Below, one piece after another: positions 24,237 through 27,574 of a stretch of 27,574 nucleotides of DNA. The stretch's first letter is position 1, and every line of letters begins with the position of its first letter. Position numbers and translations under genes: made by a program. Below the pieces are notes generated by a model. The model worked only from the letters and a program-made list of their open reading frames with translations, searched no databases and was not told the DNA's origin. The DNA is from Lachnospiraceae bacterium (lineage in GTDB: Bacteria > Bacillota > Clostridia > Lachnospirales > Lachnospiraceae), in the NCBI GenBank assembly GCA_009774345.1, contig VSNR01000035.1, positions 1 to 27,574 on the forward strand, read 5' to 3'.

Positions 24237-24321
24237 CGTTTGCGGAAGGATTTGAACCTTCGGTGCGTTGCCGCACACCACCTTAGCGGGGTGGCACCAT
24301 AAACCACTCGGACACGCAAAC
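24237..24321 (-). tRNA. tRNA-Ser(GCT) with C33
   Basis: 85 bases, no encoded CCA. It shows a full class II cloverleaf: acceptor GTTTGCG/CGCAAAC, a three-pair D stem with GG and A21, an anticodon stem CCACC/GGTGG, a long variable arm GTGCG-GCAA-CGCAC and a T stem GAAGG/CCTTC with TTCAAAT. The anticodon loop is CCGCTAA, so the base before the anticodon is C instead of the nearly universal U33. Everything else pairs well, which argues against simple decay. It is the last gene of the minus-strand array. Confidence 0.9.
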
Positions 24322-24327
24322 GGAAAG

Positions 24328-24410
24328 TGGATGGGGCAGGACTCGAACCTGCGGTGTTTCTTTGTGACGGATTTACAGTCCGCTGCCCTCGCCGCTAGGC
24401 ATACCCATCC
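24328..24410 (-). tRNA. tRNA-Tyr(GTA)
   Basis: 83 bases. Acceptor GGATGGG/CCCATCC with discriminator A, D stem GCC/GGC, anticodon stem GCGGA/TCCGT, loop CTGTAAA (U33 present), T stem GCAGG/CCTGC. The variable region (CACAAAGAAACACC) is of class II length but shows no clear stem, unlike normal bacterial tRNA-Tyr. It lies six bases from tRNA-Ser. Confidence 0.9.
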
Positions 24411-24414
24411 ATAA

Positions 24415-24504
24415 TGTGACCAGGGGGAGTCGAACCCCCGTATGCAGAACCACATATCTGCAAAGCGAACTGCGTTCGCTTAACTGCCACTGTCCTATAG
24501 CCAC
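24415..24504 (-). tRNA. Unusual tRNA, His(GTG) or Cys(GCA)
   Basis: 90 bases. Acceptor GTGGCTA/TGGTCAC (two G-U pairs), D arm with A14, GG and A21 (GAC/GTT stem), T stem GGGGG/CCCCC. Two hairpins lie between the D and T arms. Read one way, GCAGA/TCTGC is the anticodon stem with an eight-base loop TATGTGGT (His GTG), and the AAGCGAA/TTCGCTT hairpin is an insertion at position 26. Read the other way, AGCGA/TCGCT with loop ACGCAGT is the anticodon arm (Cys GCA, again C33), and the second hairpin is a long variable arm. Neither reading is canonical. Discriminator A. Confidence 0.75.
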
Positions 24505-24506
24505 AG

Positions 24507-24596
24507 TAGCTCCTGTGGGACTTGAACCCGTCATTTCCGGCTTGAGAGACCGGCGTCCAAGGAACTAAAGTTCCTTTACCTTTAGACTAAGGAGCC
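24507..24596 (-). tRNA. tRNA-Glu(CTC) with enlarged D arm
   Basis: 90 bases, about 17 longer than a normal tRNA-Glu without CCA. Acceptor GGCTCCT/AGGAGCT (one G-U), anticodon stem CCGGT/GCCGG, loop CTCTCAA. The D stem GTC/GAC encloses an extra AAGGAACT-TT-AGTTCCTT hairpin. In the T stem only GGG/CCC pairs; the outer two positions mismatch (AC opposite AC). It lies two bases from the previous tRNA. Confidence 0.8.
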
Positions 24597-24602
24597 ATAT
24601 AA

Positions 24603-24693
24603 TGATCCCCGCGGGACTTGAACCCTGCATTTCCGGCTTGAAAGGCCGTGTGTCCAAGGAACTAAAGTTCCTTTACCTTTAGACTAGGGGACC
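24603..24693 (-). tRNA. tRNA-Glu(TTC) with enlarged D arm
   Basis: 91 bases, a tandem relative of the neighbouring Glu gene. About 36 bases from TA8-9 through the D arm are identical, including the inserted hairpin. Acceptor GGTCCCC/GGGGATC differs from its twin by paired changes, so pairing has been kept. The anticodon loop is CTTTCAA. The base of the anticodon stem (A27-G43) and the outer T stem are imperfect; GC/GC could pair if one A is bulged. Confidence 0.8.
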
Positions 24694-24751
24694 GTACAGC
24701 AGGCATTTCCAGCCTGCTCTTTTACTGCTATCTCTATTTTCTATCTTCCAT

Positions 24752-25009
24752 TCATGCGCTGATCTGTACCTGCGCCGCCGGATCTGTTATAACCAGAATA
24801 TCATCCATACGCACCTGCAGAACCGCTGCCAGCACCACCAGATTATCCAGTGTCGGCAGGGCAGCTCCCTGCTGCCACTTGTAGATAGCCTGCGGCGTTG
24901 CAAAACCAAAAACATCCTGCAGATCCCTTACCGATAATCCCGCCTGCTTCCGCAGCCTGCCTATGTTCTGCCCTGTCCTTACCATATCTATAACCGGCAT
25001 ATTTGCCAT
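24752..25009 (-). CDS. XRE-family helix-turn-helix regulator
   Basis: An 85-residue DNA-binding protein consisting of one Cro/CI-type domain: NIGRLRKQAGLSVRDLQDVF, then FATPQAIYKWQQGAALPTLDNL and VLAAVLQVRMDDILV. I start it at ATG 25009, after GGGGGTGAGG; a GTG at 25018 is the alternative. It stands between tRNA-Lys and the tRNA array on the same strand, with 58 bases to the next tRNA, so it may be co-transcribed with the array. Its target is unknown. Confidence 0.88.
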   Translation of the reverse strand: MANMPVIDMVRTGQNIGRLRKQAGLSVRDLQDVFGFATPQAIYKWQQGAALPTLDNLVVLAAVLQVRMDDILVITDPAAQVQISA

Positions 25010-25127
25010 GATCCTCACCCCCTGTTATTAAAATCAAGTAGATTTTCTACTTGCTGCGTGGGACACAGTTGCGCCAGCAACAATTTCCTTATGTGTCCCT
25101 GTGCATGATAAATATCTAGGCGGTATA

Positions 25128-25200
25128 TGCCCCATATGGGACTTGAACCCATGACGTCTCGATTAAAAGTCGAGTGCTCTCCCAACTGAGCTAATGGAGC
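25128..25200 (-). tRNA. tRNA-Lys(TTT)
   Basis: 73 bases, normal cloverleaf: acceptor GCTCCAT/ATGGGGC, D arm AGCTCAGTTGGGAGAGC, anticodon loop CTTTTAA with U33, T stem ATGGG/CCCAT, discriminator A, no CCA. GGCGGTAT (25119-25126) and ATACCGCC (25208-25215) form an eight-pair inverted repeat around the gene. Confidence 0.96.
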
Positions 25201-25304
25201 ATAAAAAATACCGCCCATCTCGAAGAGATTTCCTCATCTTAAGATAAGCGGTACATGAAAGCTATGATCTATTTCCGACAGTCTCCATAAGACCTGCCCT
25301 GACA

Positions 25305-25463
25305 TCACACAGTTTTTCGCCTTTTTCTTACCTTGCATGAGCGCATCTTAACCAGACTCTGTTCTTTTTCTTTACTGAACAGTGCCTCATAATGTTCGCT
25401 ATGCAGATAATAAACAACTGAAGTTGTTGCGAAACCATTCGCAGCGAAATTAACTGTTGCCAT
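25305..25463 (-). CDS. Small basic protein, 52 residues, unknown
   Basis: A short frame starting at ATG 25463 (GGAAAGGAAACGATC upstream) encodes MATVNFAANGFATTSVVYYL, HSEHYEALFSKEKEQSL, then a strongly basic tail (MRSCKVRKRRKTV). Not recognised. The basic tail suggests nucleic-acid binding. It lies between DUF5348 and tRNA-Lys on the same strand. Support is the ribosome binding site and the lack of any overlapping gene. Confidence 0.5.
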   Translation of the reverse strand: MATVNFAANGFATTSVVYYLHSEHYEALFSKEKEQSLVKMRSCKVRKRRKTV

Positions 25464-25580
25464 GATCGTTTCCTTTCCGGACTTATCCGTCCTCTTCGTT
25501 TTCTACTGTAACCACTATAACACCGATTCCCGGATTTGTCATTATACTGATAATATAATTTTATGGATGCCCTCCTGTCC

Positions 25581-25814
25581 CTATCCCTGCCTCACCTCCA
25601 GCCCGTCCAGCTTCAGCCCCAGCAGCCCCACCAGATACCACTTCCTGTCATCCCCCATCTCCATGCGGGCGGGAATCCAGACATCATTCAGCTTGAACTC
25701 AAAAACTTCCCCGCAATGGATGCCGCCGTAATCACGCCTGTCACCGTCCTCATCCGTGTAATGGAAATTGTACCTGCCGCTTTCCCTGTCATAAAATAAT
25801 GTTCCCTGCTTCAT
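25581..25814 (-). CDS. DUF5348-family small protein
   Basis: A 77-residue protein matching DUF5348 as I know it: GTLFYDRESGRYNFHYTD, then YGGIHCGEVFEFKL, VWIPARMEMGDDRKWYLVGL and a hydrophobic GLEVRQG end. It is a beta-rich single domain without membrane segments. These genes are common in Firmicutes conjugative elements next to recombinases and sigma-like regulators, as here. AGGAGGACATTT precedes the ATG. Its biochemical role is unknown. Confidence 0.8.
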   Translation of the reverse strand: MKQGTLFYDRESGRYNFHYTDEDGDRRDYGGIHCGEVFEFKLNDVWIPARMEMGDDRKWYLVGLLGLKLDGLEVRQG

Positions 25815-25912
25815 AAATGTCCTCCTTCTTAAAATATGTTTCTATATAATAAAGAGTCCCTTTCTCCTATTTTCTTGAATTTTTTTCGCAAATTCTTTTA
25901 CAAAATATCTGT

Positions 25913-26548
25913 TCATGACTCTTTCTCCTCTGCACCCTTCAGCTCCGACTCATATTTCTTTGCCAGCCGGTAGAAGCTGTCTTTCTTGAGTCCAGTAAGC
26001 GTCATCGCCTCCTTTGCAGAGATCACGCCACTTTTCCATCTCTCATAGCAGTCCTCCCAGTTCTCCGGGTACTCCACACGCGGTCTTCCCAGATGCTTTC
26101 CATCCGCCTTCGCCACCTCGATGCCCTGGCGCTGCAGTTCATGCCGCTCCGTCCAGTCTTCATCCGCCACATAAGCGAATACCGCCAGCACAACATCCGT
26201 AATGAGCTGCCCCACCAACTCCTTCGACTGCGTGGTATCCAGAATCGGCATGGAAGTCACTTTGATGTCGGCGCCGATCTCCTTTGTGATATGAAACCAT
26301 TCCTTGTAAATTTCACCATAGTTCCTCCCAAAACGCTTCAGCTCCGTTACCACCAGCAGGTCACCTTCCCACAGGATGTTATCCACCAGAGAGCGGTACA
26401 CCGGGCGTTCAAACTGTCTCCCGGACTCCTTCTCCACATAGATGTCACGCTCATCAATGCCCTCCTCATCCCGCAGGATATGTATCTGCCTCTCCGGATT
26501 CTGCTCCCGTGTGGATACCCGCACATATCCAAATTTCTTTGCAGCCAT
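25913..26548 (-). CDS. Serine recombinase of resolvase/invertase type
   Basis: A 211-residue small serine recombinase. The catalytic Ser is in FGYVRVSTREQNPERQ, followed by the ELKRFGRNYGEI arginine stretch. The long E helix has VVLAVFAYVADEDWTERHEL. A short C-terminal helix-turn-helix is present (VISAKEAMTLTGLKKDSFYRL). I start it at ATG 26548, after GGAGG; the longer frame to 26752 runs through the res-like site. It probably resolves or inverts DNA at the inverted repeats just upstream. The AEQER consensus appears as ADEDWTER, a small variation. Confidence 0.92.
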   Translation of the reverse strand: MAAKKFGYVRVSTREQNPERQIHILRDEEGIDERDIYVEKESGRQFERPVYRSLVDNILWEGDLLVVTELKRFGRNYGEIYKEWFHITKEIGADIKVTSMPILDTTQSKELVGQLITDVVLAVFAYVADEDWTERHELQRQGIEVAKADGKHLGRPRVEYPENWEDCYERWKSGVISAKEAMTLTGLKKDSFYRLAKKYESELKGAEEKES

Positions 26549-26574
26549 GGCAGACCTCCCTTCCGTAAAAATCC

Positions 26575-26699
26575 GTGTCGCAAAAGGTATACCTTTGGAG
26601 ATATCTATTCCGGCAGGCATACACCCCTGTTTTTCTGTCGCAAAAAGCCCTTTTTGCGTTTTGCGATGTCGTAGATGTGCTTGATACCTTTTGCGACAC
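26575..26699. promoter_or_regulatory. Probable res site of the serine recombinase
   Basis: GTGTCGCAAAAGGTAT (26575-26590) recurs inverted at 26684-26699, 16 bases exact. Between them CGCAAAAAG-CC-CTTTTTGCG (26639-26658) is a perfect palindrome, and a further inverted half site (TTTTGCGATGTCG) follows. The arrangement of CGCAAAA half sites directly before the recombinase start is that of a multi-subsite resolution site. It may also carry the promoter. Confidence 0.75.
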
Positions 26700-26791
26700 A
26701 TCATTTTATACGCAGGAGATGCCCGAAACGCAACAATCCCCTGCGCAATCACCTTAAAAATCCCGAAGCCGGATTATAATGCCCTCACCGG

Positions 26792-26983
26792 CTAAACCCT
26801 GAACTTCTGGATGCAGCTTAACAGGGTTGCCGAGAACTCCTGGTACAGGTCCTCCTCGAACACATTCTGCTCCATGGCGTTCTTGATAAGGAGCGGACGG
26901 TACATCCGGAAGATCGCCTCCTGCGCCTCCTTATCCCCCGCCTTCGCACGCTCCAGCAGCTTCTCAAAATCTGTCATTCCCAT
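26792..26983 (-). CDS. Small helix-turn-helix/sigma-like protein of conjugative elements
   Basis: A 63-residue protein: MTDFEKLLERAKAGDKEAQE, then AIFRMYRPLLIKNAMEQNV and DLYQEFSATLLSCIQKFRV. It resembles the HTH_16-like regulator that follows a sigma-like gene in Tn916-type elements, and the N-terminal part of ECF sigma factors. It overlaps the preceding gene by 20 bases. ATG 26977 (MTDF...) is an alternative start two codons on. It likely regulates transfer or excision genes. Confidence 0.78.
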   Translation of the reverse strand: MGMTDFEKLLERAKAGDKEAQEAIFRMYRPLLIKNAMEQNVFEEDLYQEFSATLLSCIQKFRV

Positions 26984-27407
26984 TCATCTCCTTCCTCAGT
27001 TTCCTGAGCACATAGTAATATGCCATCTCCGCCTGTTTCGGCTCCATATGGAACCGCTCCCCCAGTTCCGCAAAGGTAAGCTCCCCATAAACCCTGGCAA
27101 ACAGGATCTCCCTGTCCCTGTCCTTCAGCCTGCTTATGGCCTTTGCCAGCCGGTCGCTCTCCAGAAGGTCCAACAGCTCGCCGTATCTCTGTCAGTCCCT
27201 GAAGATAAAATCCGTATGCTCCCCTATGTAGGCGCGGTACTGCTCCTCAAAGTCCGTATAGTTGCGCTCCAGGTTATCCTCCTGGATAAATTCCCTGCCC
27301 TGCAGCCGGCGCTTCCGCTCCCAGTATTTCTTCCGCGTATTATCCACCGCCGCCATCAGGTATGCCGTAAAACGGTTCTGCACGGAATCTGTATGTTTTT
27401 CTTTCAT
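26964..27407 (-). pseudogene. Sigma-70-like regulator split by an in-frame TGA
   Basis: The gene encodes a protein of about 147 codons. The first part, MKEKHTDSVQNRFTAYLMAA and YTDFEEQYRAYIGEHTDFIF, ends at TGA (27192-27194). The same frame continues as QRYGELLDLLESDRLAKAIS and then a region-4 helix-turn-helix, LTFAELGERFHMEPKQAEMA, to 26964. Homologues I recall have Trp near this place, so TGG to TGA is a likely single change. GGAGGCGAAAGG precedes ATG 27407. It is either a recent nonsense mutation or TGA is read through; an internal start at 27173 could make the C-terminal part alone. It lies just before the small regulator at 26983. Confidence 0.8.
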
Positions 27408-27509
27408 CCTTTCGCCTCCAGTCTTTGTTCCACGTTTCCCTGTGAACCGCAGGACCGGAGGCCCTCTGATAAAACGACCTATATAGGTTACAGTCGCAAA
27501 ACTGAACCA
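27408..27509. other. Non-coding stretch before the terminal hairpins
   Basis: No gene seen. It carries the ribosome binding site of the sigma-like gene and a CAGT...ACTG mini-hairpin (27490-27503) containing TCGCAAAA, the word that also builds the res-like site. Confidence 0.3.
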
Positions 27510-27567
27510 CTACCGGCTAAAGCCGGTAGGTTCGGTGTGCTGCTAAAGCAGCCTAAAGCGTGCACGC
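27510..27567. repeat. Run of short perfect hairpins with TAAA loops or linkers
   Basis: CTACCGGC-TAAA-GCCGGTAG (27510-27529), GCTGC-TAAA-GCAGC (27539-27552) and GCGTGCACGC (27558-27567, flanked by CTAAA on the left and TAAAG on the right) follow each other. The window ends here, so the array may continue. Confidence 0.75.
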
Positions 27568-27574
27568 TAAAGGT

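Noticed and set aside
24213..24455. 80-codon minus-strand frame
   Set aside because: It runs through three tRNA genes and is not a protein gene.
24507..24693. Class II reading of the Glu tRNAs, with AAGGA/TCCTT as the anticodon arm (possible TTA stop suppressor)
   Set aside because: The D stem would be lost or overlap the anticodon stem, and the loop would have six or eight bases; the Glu arm has a normal seven-base loop with U33.
24697..24718. AGCAGGC/GCCTGCT hairpin as a terminator of the XRE gene
   Set aside because: On the minus strand it is not followed by a T run; the CTTTT lies on the plus-strand side, where no gene ends. Left unassigned.
26093..26674. 193-codon plus-strand frame
   Set aside because: Antisense to the serine recombinase and running through its res-like site.
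26575..26699. Possible CRISPR-like repeats
   Set aside because: The repeated units are inverted and unequally spaced, and no cas genes are present; a recombinase site fits better.

Overview
The window looks like chromosome of a gut-type Clostridia, most likely Lachnospiraceae. This rests on gene content (FHA/PP2C pair, SleB-type hydrolase with coiled coil, Sua5-RpiB-Upp operon, BlaI/BlaR1 pair, YesN-type regulator, GH94 phosphorylase, DUF5348, sigma-like mobile-element regulators) and on strong GGAGG-type ribosome binding sites. The species cannot be named from sequence alone.

Region 1 (1-5.5 kb, minus strand) is intact core chromosome: Sua5/TsaC, RpiB and Upp in a tight operon, then a secreted cell-wall hydrolase, an FHA protein and a PP2C phosphatase. 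Region 2 (5.6-6.35 kb) is a RelB/YoeB-type toxin-antitoxin pair on the plus strand. Its toxin frame is broken by one base in a run of seven A, and the pair is closed by a strong terminator. Region 3 (6.36-9.13 kb, minus) is a BlaI-BlaR1 operon whose third gene is a 410-residue protein of unknown function.

Region 4 (9.2-14.5 kb) is the wreck of an amino-sugar (chitobiose) utilisation locus. It holds a 5'-truncated, frameshifted nagB tail, an intact YesN-type response regulator, a permease lacking its N-terminus, a solute-binding-protein fragment and a second permease-like fragment on the other strand. It also holds the C-terminal half of a phosphohexomutase, fused out of frame to a chitobiose-phosphorylase-like GH94 gene that has lost its C-terminus. 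An amidase tail closes it. The encoded steps (uptake, phosphorolysis to GlcNAc-1-P, mutase, deaminase) fit one pathway, so this reads as a once coherent locus broken by several rearrangements.

Region 5 (14.5 kb to the end) is a mobile or accessory element. Plus-strand genes from 14.7 kb form a conserved-looking block: a winged-helix protein, two small unknowns, another unknown and a LigA-type DNA ligase. Two later arrivals interrupt it: an IS110-family element (about 16.2-17.8 kb, transposase frameshifted, with a candidate bridge RNA in its non-coding end) and an AbiE (type IV toxin-antitoxin) module (18.2-20.2 kb) that appears to split the fourth gene. The ligase is broken by a 21-base in-frame palindromic insertion carrying stops and by two single-base insertions. 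Two Rpn/PD-(D/E)XK-type proteins follow.

The most striking feature is a minus-strand array of six tRNA genes (24.2-25.2 kb): Ser, Tyr, an ambiguous His-or-Cys species, two Glu and Lys. Several break tRNA rules: C33 instead of U33, an eight-base loop, 90-91-base Glu tRNAs with an enlarged D arm, and imperfect T stems. They lie beside an XRE regulator, a DUF5348 protein and a serine recombinase with a palindromic res-like site. A sigma-like regulator split by an in-frame TGA follows. The window ends in a run of short hairpins with TAAA loops or linkers.
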